Positions 6,807 to 15,313 of a DNA stretch of 17,057 nt are shown one piece after another. Where the stretch lies: assembly GCA_002482415.1 (NCBI GenBank), contig DLFY01000028.1, positions 11,836 through 28,892 on the forward strand. Reading direction: 5' to 3'. The stretch's first letter is position 1. Each line of letters starts with the position of its first letter. Source of the DNA: Phycisphaerales bacterium UBA7708. Lineage in GTDB: Bacteria > Planctomycetota > Phycisphaerae > Sedimentisphaerales > Anaerohalosphaeraceae. The notes beneath the pieces were generated by a model that was not told the origin of the DNA, did not search any database, and saw only the letters and a program-made list of their open reading frames with translations. A program made the position numbers and the translations under genes.

Positions 6807-9800
6807 TTAAAGTTTTAAACTTTGAATAGTTTTTTGTAAATTTTGTTTTTCTTTATCCGGGATATCCGTTCCCAGTTCATTGGCTTTTTCGAATGCAACC
6901 AGGGCTTCCTTGTTTTTCTTCTGGCCCATCAATGCCATGCCCAGATGCTTATACACATCCCACGGCGGTACGGTGTTGATGCGTTCATAGGATGCGATGA
7001 CCTGCCGCATGTAGGTTTCGGCCTGGGCATATTCACCGGTCTTGCACAGGGCATAGGCGTAGGTATCGAGGAAAATCGCATTGCCCGGCAGTTTCTGGTG
7101 GGCACGCCGTGCATACGATACCGCCTTGTCCAGTTCGATATCATTATCAGCCATCAGATAGGCGATATTGTTCAGCATGGTTTCGTCGTTGGGCCGCAGC
7201 TTGAGGTTGGCTTCCAACTGGGCCAGCGCCTGCTTGAGATAATTTGCGTCGGCGGTTTTGGCATACGCCTGCATCAGGATGTTGGCCTTGCGATTGGAAA
7301 ACTCCAGCCACTGCAGGCTGTTTTGCGGTGCGTTTTCAAGGCACTGGTCGATATGCGTCAGGGCCTTGTTGAAGGCCTCGGCCTTTTCGGCCAGGTTGAC
7401 GAGCATCAAATGAGCCGGTATGAATTTGGGGTCTGCCGCCAGTTTCTGAGTGCACCATGACTCCACGTTGGCCGCGCCGAGCACCCGTTCCATGGCGGAC
7501 AGTGTTGCCAACAGGGAGGAGGGATTGTCGCCGGTCTTTTCGATGGCCCGAGCGAAGGATTCCGCGGCTTTGTCCGGCTGATTCAATTTGGCCTGGACCG
7601 CGGCGATGTTCCAATAGGCCACCGGTGCCAGCGGACCATCAATATATTTTGCCGCAACAGCGGTGACGTTATCCAGCTTTTGTGCGGCGATGAGTGCCCC
7701 CAGATAATTATCCAGAGCGGCGGGGTCATTGACGCCTTTTTTCTGGGTCAGGTTCAGACAGGCTTCCAGCAGTTTCAGGGCTGTGGTGTAATCTTTCTGT
7801 TCGAGATAGAACAGCCCCGCCCGGCTGGTCCAGAAGGTATCTTCCGGGAATTTCTCGAGCGTATTGGTGTAAAAAGTCTTTAAATCATTATAGCGTTTGT
7901 TTTCCCGATAGAGCGTTTCGAGCATCAGGCGAAGCTGCTGGGGCGCCTTGGAGTCGTTCAGGCCGGTGTTCAGTTCCCCGGCGGCGGCCTCAATCTGCCT
8001 GCTCTGGCTGTAAAGGGTGGCAAGCTCCATGCGAACCGACGAATCCGGCGTAATGGATTTACTTCGCTGCAGCGCGTCAATGGCCTGCTGCGGCTGATCC
8101 AGCAGGCGATGAATGCGGCCCTTGAGCCGCCATCCGCCGGCGCTGTTGGTGTCTTTTTCCAGGTAACGCTGTGTTTTGGTCAGCGATACCTCCAGATTGC
8201 CCCGCATCATCTCCAGCCACGCGTCCAGCAGCAGGCCGCGGTTGTCGTCGGGGTGCCGCTCCTGGAAGCTGGCCAGCTTGGTTTCCGCGGGCTGATTATG
8301 CCCGGAATCGAGATATTTCTGGATCAGCCATAATTCCTGATCGACGGTCAGTTCCTTCTGGGCCAGGATATCCAGGCGGGTCTTCATCGCATCCCACTGA
8401 TTCAGGCCCTGATGGGCTTCGACCATGCCCTGCAGGACGTCCATCTGGTCGGGTGTTTTCTGATTGACGGCTTCGAGAATCTCCAGGGCCTTGACATACT
8501 GGCTGTCGCTCAAATAAAACCGCCACAGGATATTGTCATTGCCGGCAAAAATCTCAACGGCTTTCTGCCGCTGGTTGGTGATTCGCAGATATTCAGCATA
8601 CGCGGTCTGAACGGCCGTGTCGGATGGGGCCATCTGCCAGGCTTGTTCATAGGCATTGCCCGCGATTTCCAGAAGGGCGCTCTGCTTGGCCTGGTCTTTT
8701 TCATTCTGGGCCTGCCGGATGGCCATGTTGGCCAGCATGATGGCATTGGTCGGGTTCGGATTGTTTTTCAGCAGCACCTGCCGCATGGCCAGTGCCCGCT
8801 GGGGATCCTGCTGATAGAGTGTTTCAGCATAGACGCTCTGGAGCTGCCATTCGCCCGGATTAAGCACCATCGCCAGGCCCACGGCGCGGTCGGCTTCGGC
8901 AAGCTGCTGGTCAGTCACCTTGCTGCCCAGGTCGCGGTTGCGTTCAAACAGCGACGAGGCCAACTGCCTGGCGGCGACTCCATTCTGGGGGTCCATCTGA
9001 AATGCCTGGGTGGCGTTCTCAACGGCAGCGGCGTAGTTTTTCTGCTGGAGATAGACCTGGCTTTTGAGGATGGCCGCTGTCGTCAGCGAGGGACGAAGAG
9101 CAAGGCACTCATCCAGACGCCGCAGGGCGGCGGTGTAGTTTTCCCGGGCGATTTCAAGCTGGGCGGCAAACAGGTTGCCTTCGCAGCCGTCGGGATTTTT
9201 GTCACGAATTTTCTGATAGATGGACTCTGCGGTTTTAATATCCTTCTGGTCCAGCAGGAATCCGAAATAGCCGCTGCAGACTTCGATATTGTCCGGGGCC
9301 AGTTCGTAGGCTTTTTGATAGTGTTCTTTGGCCAGATCGACTTTGCCGACGGAACGATAATGCTGCCCCAGGCCCAGCGCCCGCCGCAGGGGGTCCTGAG
9401 TCTGCAGCAGAACCTGTTCCATCAGTTCCGTCCGCCGGCTGGCGGTAACCGCTTTGGGATCGGGTTCAGCCAGTTCCAGCCTGAGCAGTTGGGCGGTGGT
9501 ATTGGTCGGGAAGGCGACCAGATACTGATCGACCAGTTCCGCGGTTCCCTTGATGTCATTGGCGATTGCATATCGGCAATAGGAGGCCAGAATCCCTGAC
9601 TCGAGCTTGTCCGGGGTCTTGTCCATCAGGCGCTTGATCAACTCACCCTGCTGGCTGCGAAGCTTTGTCAGTTGGGTCTGCTGGGCCGAAGAGGCTCCGG
9701 TTGAACCGCCCAGATTGATTTGTCCCTGGAGTCGTCCAACCTGCATGGTCACCGACATCAGCCGGGTCAGCAGGGCCTGGAGATCGTCCGGGTCAATTTC

Positions 9801-11558
9801 CCTGAGAATGGCATCCACCTGCTCGAACTGGCCCGACTGAATCAGGGCGTTGGCCAGCATAATCTGGACCATGGGGGTTTTGCCGTAGATGTTCATATAC
9901 GACTTGATGATATCGGCGGCACGCTGTCCGCCCTGGAGTTCCAGCAGGACCGAGGCGTATTCCAGAATGGCGCCCGGTTTTTCGGGGGCGATACTGTTCT
10001 GATTATATAAAGCCCTTTCCAGAAACTCCCGCTGCATGCCGACGGATCGTTGCTGAGCGGCGATGCGGGAAAGCACATAGCACAGATGGGCATCGATGGT
10101 CGAATAATCGCCGGCCTTGTCGAGGGATTTGTATTCCTGATAGATTTTATACAGGGCACGGAAGGCCTGGTCGGTTTGTCCTTCGGCAAGAAGCTGCATG
10201 CCTTGCCATTGTCTGGCCATGAGGTTGTTTTCGCCGAGAGCCTGGGTGATGCTGCTGACGGTGGTTTTGGTTTTGGCCAGATAGTCCGTTTCCGAGGCTT
10301 TATCCTGGGATTCGCGAGCCAGCAGGGTCTGCTCCATATAACACCTTGCCAGGAATATCTGAATCATCAGGCGACTCTGGCGGGCGGCACCTTCTCTGGG
10401 GCCGGGCAGTACGGTGGATTCGGGATAGGTCAGGGCTTGTTCTGCCTCTTTGACGGCTCGCAGGGTCAGGTCTTTCTCGCCATAAAATGAGCCGGTGCGA
10501 TATAACAGCGATGCCAGCCGCATGGCGTGGGAGACCTTTTTGTCCGTGGCGATGCTTAAGGCTTTTTCTATATTCTGGATGGCCAGATTGAGTTCCTGCC
10601 TGCGATCCATGGCACCATGCAGTTCGTAAGAGGTCGCGACAATGGCATGGATGCGGTCCGAGTCGGGGAAAGCCGCCGCAAGCGTCTCGGCTTCTTTGCG
10701 AACGGCAGGCAGCAGATTGGGGTCGGACTGGGCCTGGCGAACACGCATTTCGAGGGCGAAGGCATTAGCCAGGCTTTTGTCGGAGGCGTTTTCCTTTGCC
10801 TGCTGGATAATTTGTTTAACATCTTCCTGTGCCTTTTCGCGGGCGGTTTTCAAGGCGAACGCCGACGTATTATCCTTCAGCTCGGCCGCTCCCTTGAGAT
10901 AGTCCAGTTCGCCTTTGAGCAGGGTGGCCTCGATGAGGTATTCATAGATTCTGGCGTTGTCGGGGGTTTTCTTTTTGAGGGCTTCCAGGTCGGTGATGGC
11001 TTTGGTCACCAGTGCTTCGCGGAAGGCCGACGTGCCGACCCGGGCGGTTTCCAGCGAGGCCCGCGCATTGGCCATCAGAACCTCGATATCCGGCTCTTTT
11101 TGAGTCTTTGCAAACGCTTCCAGCAATTTGGACGAATGCTCTTCGACCATCTTCCAGGCGCCGCTGCCGCCGCTGTCGCCCATCTGATAATAATAATCCA
11201 TCAGTTTCCGGCGGGCTTCGAGATGGTTGGGATTGACATTGAGCACGGTCTGCCAGCAGCCCAGGGCCTTGCGCCAGTTGGGTTCATGTTTTTCCGTGCT
11301 GGTCAGATGGAATTCGGCCATCTCAAACAGGATATCAATTTTGTCCTCATCCAGTTTGGTGTAAGCATACGCCTTGCCGAAAAACTGTTCAGCGGTTGGA
11401 AAATCCTGGTTCTTGAATGCTTCGCGGGCCTTGTCGAGGCTGTATTCGGGATTTCGCTCCCGCCACATCCGAAGCCCGACAACGGAGCCGCCCGCAATAC
11501 AGACAACCAAGAGTGTCAATAACGAGTAGGCTATTTTTTTATTCAGCTTTTTTGCCAT
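6807..11558 (-). CDS. Giant membrane-anchored TPR protein of the polysaccharide/exosortase operon
   Basis: A 1583-residue protein with a basic N-terminus and one hydrophobic segment (~10-30), probably an uncleaved anchor placing the rest in the periplasm. Nearly all of the remainder is helical TPR-like repeat. Clear units lie near 45-75, 740-800 (VDLAKEHYQKAYELAPDN) and 1440-1520 (LNNIAYLMADNDIELDKA, then a GEYAQAETYM unit). No catalytic domain is seen. The arrangement matches the TPR proteins (PrsT-like) found with exosortase/PEP-CTERM polysaccharide loci, but it is much longer, and it has no lipobox whereas PrsT-type proteins are described as lipoproteins. It probably scaffolds the export complex or binds partner proteins. 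It starts 31 nt after the EpsI gene. Confidence 0.87.
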   Translation of the reverse strand: MAKKLNKKIAYSLLTLLVVCIAGGSVVGLRMWRERNPEYSLDKAREAFKNQDFPTAEQFFGKAYAYTKLDEDKIDILFEMAEFHLTSTEKHEPNWRKALGCWQTVLNVNPNHLEARRKLMDYYYQMGDSGGSGAWKMVEEHSSKLLEAFAKTQKEPDIEVLMANARASLETARVGTSAFREALVTKAITDLEALKKKTPDNARIYEYLIEATLLKGELDYLKGAAELKDNTSAFALKTAREKAQEDVKQIIQQAKENASDKSLANAFALEMRVRQAQSDPNLLPAVRKEAETLAAAFPDSDRIHAIVATSYELHGAMDRRQELNLAIQNIEKALSIATDKKVSHAMRLASLLYRTGSFYGEKDLTLRAVKEAEQALTYPESTVLPGPREGAARQSRLMIQIFLARCYMEQTLLARESQDKASETDYLAKTKTTVSSITQALGENNLMARQWQGMQLLAEGQTDQAFRALYKIYQEYKSLDKAGDYSTIDAHLCYVLSRIAAQQRSVGMQREFLERALYNQNSIAPEKPGAILEYASVLLELQGGQRAADIIKSYMNIYGKTPMVQIMLANALIQSGQFEQVDAILREIDPDDLQALLTRLMSVTMQVGRLQGQINLGGSTGASSAQQTQLTKLRSQQGELIKRLMDKTPDKLESGILASYCRYAIANDIKGTAELVDQYLVAFPTNTTAQLLRLELAEPDPKAVTASRRTELMEQVLLQTQDPLRRALGLGQHYRSVGKVDLAKEHYQKAYELAPDNIEVCSGYFGFLLDQKDIKTAESIYQKIRDKNPDGCEGNLFAAQLEIARENYTAALRRLDECLALRPSLTTAAILKSQVYLQQKNYAAAVENATQAFQMDPQNGVAARQLASSLFERNRDLGSKVTDQQLAEADRAVGLAMVLNPGEWQLQSVYAETLYQQDPQRALAMRQVLLKNNPNPTNAIMLANMAIRQAQNEKDQAKQSALLEIAGNAYEQAWQMAPSDTAVQTAYAEYLRITNQRQKAVEIFAGNDNILWRFYLSDSQYVKALEILEAVNQKTPDQMDVLQGMVEAHQGLNQWDAMKTRLDILAQKELTVDQELWLIQKYLDSGHNQPAETKLASFQERHPDDNRGLLLDAWLEMMRGNLEVSLTKTQRYLEKDTNSAGGWRLKGRIHRLLDQPQQAIDALQRSKSITPDSSVRMELATLYSQSRQIEAAAGELNTGLNDSKAPQQLRLMLETLYRENKRYNDLKTFYTNTLEKFPEDTFWTSRAGLFYLEQKDYTTALKLLEACLNLTQKKGVNDPAALDNYLGALIAAQKLDNVTAVAAKYIDGPLAPVAYWNIAAVQAKLNQPDKAAESFARAIEKTGDNPSSLLATLSAMERVLGAANVESWCTQKLAADPKFIPAHLMLVNLAEKAEAFNKALTHIDQCLENAPQNSLQWLEFSNRKANILMQAYAKTADANYLKQALAQLEANLKLRPNDETMLNNIAYLMADNDIELDKAVSYARRAHQKLPGNAIFLDTYAYALCKTGEYAQAETYMRQVIASYERINTVPPWDVYKHLGMALMGQKKNKEALVAFEKANELGTDIPDKEKQNLQKTIQSLKL

Positions 11559-11589
11559 TCTTCAGGATTCCTGTTAAAGGTCGCATGGG

Positions 11590-12381
11590 CTATGGTTCGA
11601 TGATTTCGCCGCGTTTGGCTTTTTCCCAGTCGGGCCAGTGGTCTTCTTCCAGAACGGGAAGTACCCTGGCCAGCAGTTTCTGGCTGGCCAGCATCACTTG
11701 CTCCTGATTCGGATAAATCAGGCCGGTATAGTCCATGCCGTAAAACTTCCATTCTATTTTAGCAAAATAGGAGTACTTCACAAAAAAGTTGCTGCCCAGA
11801 ACCGCCCGGGTTTCGGTCCGACTGCCGCAAAATTCGCTGTTGGCTTTGAAGCAATACTGGACGGAAAACTGGGTTTCCGGGGTCAGGCTGTTTTTTTCCT
11901 GGCGGCTGAACAGCACCGACTGCATGGAAATCGGAACCGGTTTTTCACGCCCGGGCCAGGCGATCTCCGTGGACAGGGTATCGGCCCTGAGCTTGGTGTT
12001 GCCGCTGCCGGCGTAACATTCATCCGGCACATGCGGCACCATATCCGGATTGCCGGTATAATAGGTGATAAATAAGGTACTATACTTCGTCGGGCTGTCG
12101 CTTTGAGCCTGCGGGTCTTCCAGGGTCCAGTTGAGATATTCTTCGGTGCCCAGGCTTTCCACCACATCCTGATTGGCGATCCTTTCCCGGCTGCGAACGA
12201 TATACGGCTCCAGCTTTTTGGCATCCAACTGTTCCAGCGGCTTTTTCAGGGGGATCGGCAGTTTTGTCAAATGAACCCCCAGCGCGTGGATAACCACGGT
12301 TTTGGTGGCCGCGAATAAAGCCAATATGACAGCACAGGCCACAAAGGCCGGATTCAGCAGGGATTTGTTTGGCTGGGTCAT
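11590..12381 (-). CDS. Exosortase-associated EpsI-family protein
   Basis: A 263-residue protein with an N-terminal hydrophobic helix (~10-33) and a periplasmic domain. The HVPDECYAGSG stretch (His117, Pro119, Cys122) fits the H-x-P-x-x-C signature of the EpsI/DUF3485 family, which accompanies exosortases either as a separate protein or as a C-terminal fusion. The biochemical role of the family is not well settled; a part in exopolysaccharide assembly or protein sorting is assumed from context. Its ATG overlaps the exosortase stop codon by four bases (ATGA), and AAAGGAG lies 8 nt upstream inside that gene, so translation is coupled and a 1:1 partnership is likely. Confidence 0.85.
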   Translation of the reverse strand: MTQPNKSLLNPAFVACAVILALFAATKTVVIHALGVHLTKLPIPLKKPLEQLDAKKLEPYIVRSRERIANQDVVESLGTEEYLNWTLEDPQAQSDSPTKYSTLFITYYTGNPDMVPHVPDECYAGSGNTKLRADTLSTEIAWPGREKPVPISMQSVLFSRQEKNSLTPETQFSVQYCFKANSEFCGSRTETRAVLGSNFFVKYSYFAKIEWKFYGMDYTGLIYPNQEQVMLASQKLLARVLPVLEEDHWPDWEKAKRGEIIEP

Positions 12382-13370
12382 GGCTTTGGCTCCTTTGCCA
12401 TGGAGGATTCAATACGCCGGATAATCAGGTCGGATTGCACGTCCTCTTCATCGGTATATAAATTGCCCATCAGCCAGGCCAGAATCCCGTAAAATCCAAA
12501 TGCCAGCGGCAGCATCATCAGTCCCAGCATGTCGTGATAGATCCCTTTGGCGTACTCGGGATTCCACAGGATATAAATCAATCCGGTGATGGTGACGCGA
12601 ATCACGTTGCACAGAATCGCAATCGGAATGGTGCTGAGCAGCAGGACCAGCCGCTGCCAGACAGGTCTTTCGTGCAGATAAGCCATGGCCACCCCCAGAG
12701 CCACAAAAGCCATCAGCAGCCGCATGCCGCTGCAGGCCTCGGCGACATCCAGGCCGGGCGAAAGCAGTTGCCCCTTATAAACCACATCAATGACCACGCC
12801 GTTGGCGGTGGCAGTCAAATTCGGAATCAGGTTTAATACCCAGGTTGCAACGACCGCTGCCATTTGCCGCAGGGGGATGGTCATCTGAGAATACAGCCGG
12901 TCGGGCAGGGGGATTGCAAAAAACAGAAAACCCACCGGCAGCCAGGTCAGACGCAGCAGATTCCATCCGCCCAGAAACAGGACCATGGCTCCCAGGGTTC
13001 CCACCATCAGGATAGGGCGGCCATAAGCAAACTTAAACTGGACAATGTTCAGCGGGTACAGCAATAAAAAGAAAATCAGGACGGGAATTCCCAATTTCCA
13101 GTTCGGCTGATAGGAATCGGACAAAAGCTGGTCTTTTTTCTGATGCAGAAAGTAAAGACTGAACAATGGAATCAGAAAACCATGCGACCAGCTCGAGTCA
13201 TTGATCCATCGATGGACCATGCCCCACAAATCCTGTCCGAAAAACCATCCGAACAGAATCGCCAGGACTGCAATCTGTATCCAGACCGCAGCCGGGATAT
13301 CCGTCCAGCGGTATTCACGCCCCGGAGTCTGGCAAGACAATTGGGTTTGGCTTGAGGACATAGAATTCAT
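12378..13370 (-). CDS. Exosortase (transmembrane cysteine protease/transpeptidase)
   Basis: A 330-residue polytopic membrane protein with about eight hydrophobic helices. The proposed catalytic residues are all present: Cys213 in AEACSGMR, Arg258 in NVIRVT and His279 in YHDMLG. An N-terminal SHGFLIP (62-68) is also typical. Exosortases recognise a C-terminal PEP-CTERM-type tripartite signal, cut it and probably join the protein to a surface anchor. No PEP-CTERM protein is encoded in the window. The gene begins 9 nt after the export lipoprotein's stop with no evident ribosome binding site, suggesting coupling; a second ATG three codons in is an alternative start. The subfamily cannot be assigned from the sequence alone. 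Confidence 0.92.
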   Translation of the reverse strand: MNSMSSSQTQLSCQTPGREYRWTDIPAAVWIQIAVLAILFGWFFGQDLWGMVHRWINDSSWSHGFLIPLFSLYFLHQKKDQLLSDSYQPNWKLGIPVLIFFLLLYPLNIVQFKFAYGRPILMVGTLGAMVLFLGGWNLLRLTWLPVGFLFFAIPLPDRLYSQMTIPLRQMAAVVATWVLNLIPNLTATANGVVIDVVYKGQLLSPGLDVAEACSGMRLLMAFVALGVAMAYLHERPVWQRLVLLLSTIPIAILCNVIRVTITGLIYILWNPEYAKGIYHDMLGLMMLPLAFGFYGILAWLMGNLYTDEEDVQSDLIIRRIESSMAKEPKP

Positions 13371-13379
13371 AGATTATGG

Positions 13380-15008
13380 TTAGAATATACTGTTAAACCC
13401 GAAATGCCCAGGGAATGGGTCTCCGTCCAGGTCGCTTTCCGCGAAATTCCGGTCATAGATAAAACCAAATCCGTATGTGGCACGGAAGCCATTCCGCAAT
13501 TCTTCCAGCCATCTGCTTGTTCCTGTAGTACCTACGTTAATCAGGTCATAGGGTTTGATGAAAAAGTCAGGCTGTTGGCCTTTGGATATTTTTTTCAGGT
13601 CCACCATCACGATTTGTTCCTGCATCATGCCGGCCTTGTTTTTGCCGATACGACGGATGACTTCCACCTTCTGCGGAGCGGCAATGCCGTTTAATCCGCC
13701 GGCTGAAGCAATCGCCATTTTGAGGGTAATGGGACGTCCGGTGATGGCGATGGATCCCTGGGCATTGACGTTGCCGGCAACCCAGAATTCACCAATCAGG
13801 TCCACGGGAACGGTGATGCGATCGCCGGGACGGATGGCGACGTTGTAGCGGGGATCCCCGGCCAGCAGTCGATCCACTGGAATACGCATGACACGGGTTG
13901 ACTTGTTTTTGGAACCGAGGGCATCGACTCCAAATCCGCGGGAGATGGGGTCAGAAACGGTCGGCCCCAGCGGTTTCTCAACCTGCTGCTGCGAGACCGG
14001 GACGGTCGGCTGCGGTGTTACCTGTACCTGGCCGCCTGCACGAACCGGCTTCCATTTGCCATCCTCAAAGATCCACTTGACCTGTTCGGATTGCGGCTGG
14101 GTGGCGGGAGCCGTCTCGGGTTCGTTGACCGGTTCTGTCGGAGGGGTTTGAACCGGATCGAGTTCCTGCGGTGTTGCCATAGACTCCAATTGCTGAGTGG
14201 CTGCCATTTCCGCGGTAGTAAACATAAGGCCGCTTTTGTTGGAGGCCACGGCTGGAGCGATAATATTCAGCAGTTCGTCTTCCGCACTGGGTTTCTTCGG
14301 CTCGACGGGAGTCATTTCGATTTTGGGTTCGGCAGGGGTAATCTCAGTCATCGGTGCGGGTGCAGGAGCGGATTCCGAAGGCAGTGCCGCATTCCGTACC
14401 GCGACATCGCGTGAGACGTAAATATAGCTGACATTGAATTCCGCCACACCGCCGGCCAACGCAATGGCATCTGTCAGGCGGAAGGAATATCGCGGGATCT
14501 GAAACCGGGCCGATTGGCCGACACCCTGGCCGACAATCGAGAAGTACCGGGATTCCGAGTTCAGCAAAAGAACTGTAACAGATGGATTTTTCAGAATAGC
14601 CGGCGACAGGATATCCCGGACTTCCTGTTCCAACTGGGCTTCTGTCAGCCCCGCGGCCTGAACCTGTCCGACATCCGGAATGGAAATACGGCCGGTTTCA
14701 GTGACAACGTAATCATTGACATACGTCTGGCCGGGCTGATACAACTCGAAAATGCTGATGCGAACAATATCGCCGGAACCGAAAACGTAGTCCGTTTCGA
14801 TATCCACCAGGTCTTCGGGTTTTGGATCTTCGGCCCCTTCATACGTCGGGGAGGGTTCATCCGCCACGCCCAGCGAATCCAGAATGACATTGACTGTGGG
14901 AGTCGGCTCGAAACGTCCTAATTGCGTAGGGTCGAGAATGTCGTTGTAACAGCCGTTTAACAAAGTACATACAACGACGATTGTAAAAAAGGCCCTTGTT
15001 TTACCCAT
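13380..15008 (-). CDS. Wza-like polysaccharide export lipoprotein with long insert
   Basis: A 542-residue lipoprotein. The signal peptide ends in a lipobox LLNGC (Cys20). A poly-export domain (~72-150, starting YVFGSGDIVRISIFE) is followed by an SLBB domain that starts near 155. That SLBB is interrupted after YIYVSR (195-200) by ~165 residues rich in Pro, Glu, Gln and Thr (~203-370), then resumes at RVMRIPVDRLLAGDP, ending IRPGDRITVP. A second SLBB follows (~405-493), then a C-terminal tail. The family forms the outer-membrane channel that works with the Wzz/BY-kinase. Wza-type proteins are usually ~350-400 residues, so the insert explains the extra length. This is the first gene of the operon. 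AAAGGA lies 11 nt before the ATG. Confidence 0.9.
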   Translation of the reverse strand: MGKTRAFFTIVVVCTLLNGCYNDILDPTQLGRFEPTPTVNVILDSLGVADEPSPTYEGAEDPKPEDLVDIETDYVFGSGDIVRISIFELYQPGQTYVNDYVVTETGRISIPDVGQVQAAGLTEAQLEQEVRDILSPAILKNPSVTVLLLNSESRYFSIVGQGVGQSARFQIPRYSFRLTDAIALAGGVAEFNVSYIYVSRDVAVRNAALPSESAPAPAPMTEITPAEPKIEMTPVEPKKPSAEDELLNIIAPAVASNKSGLMFTTAEMAATQQLESMATPQELDPVQTPPTEPVNEPETAPATQPQSEQVKWIFEDGKWKPVRAGGQVQVTPQPTVPVSQQQVEKPLGPTVSDPISRGFGVDALGSKNKSTRVMRIPVDRLLAGDPRYNVAIRPGDRITVPVDLIGEFWVAGNVNAQGSIAITGRPITLKMAIASAGGLNGIAAPQKVEVIRRIGKNKAGMMQEQIVMVDLKKISKGQQPDFFIKPYDLINVGTTGTSRWLEELRNGFRATYGFGFIYDRNFAESDLDGDPFPGHFGFNSIF

Positions 15009-15180
15009 CGCTTTTACAATCCTTTATAAAATCATTTTATTATTGTTTATCGGCCCATCGGCCGTTACAGAGTCCAAACTTGCGCATACAGCGATATCGC
15101 ACATTACTACTTCGGTCGTTAAATGCGACCTCTTAATTCTAAAAATATAGTAATACCACAGACTTAGGTCAGTTTTTATA
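15009..15180 (-). promoter_or_regulatory. Structured AT-rich leader ahead of the polysaccharide operon
   Basis: The predicted untranslated leader of the export operon holds several possible RNA stems. An outer stem pairs TATTACTA (15155-15148) with TAGTAATG (15109-15102) and encloses GGTCG/CGACC (15130-15126 with 15118-15114, 7-base loop). Nearer the gene are the 10-bp palindrome GCGATATCGC (15091-15100) and a GATG-capped hairpin CGGCC/GGCCG (15051-15064). No T run follows, so it does not look like a terminator. I could not match it to a known riboswitch; a regulatory role is inferred from nested pairing and position. Confidence 0.35.
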
Positions 15181-15185
15181 ACGTA

Positions 15186-15214
15186 TTTTTACGAGAAAAA
15201 ATATCTTTTGACAA
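15186..15214 (-). promoter_or_regulatory. Candidate promoter for the polysaccharide operon
   Basis: On the minus strand TTGTCA (-35, 15214-15209) precedes TAAAAA (-10, 15191-15186) with 17 nt between. The -35 has one mismatch to consensus; the -10 is only a 4/6 match. It lies about 175 nt upstream of the first operon gene in a 305-nt gap that has no gene on either strand. Confidence 0.35.
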
Positions 15215-15313
15215 GCCTTTTTTTGATAGAACGAGCAATAATCTATCCACTTTCTATATTGATAATGCACGTTTCGCCTTTTCCAAAGTCACGGAAAAAC
15301 AAGAGAGGCAGGA

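Noticed and set aside
8412..9599. 395-codon plus-strand ORF
   Set aside because: It is the antisense shadow of the TPR gene. Its Phe/Gly/Gln-rich composition is what the complement of TPR codons gives.
15009..15130. c-di-GMP (GEMM) riboswitch
   Set aside because: The conserved paired stems and tetraloop-receptor bases of the GEMM consensus could not be placed; only generic stem-loops are visible.
15279..15298. Intrinsic terminator after the lipoprotein gene
   Set aside because: TTTTCC/GGAAAA forms only a weak AT-rich 6-bp stem with no T run after it on the minus strand.
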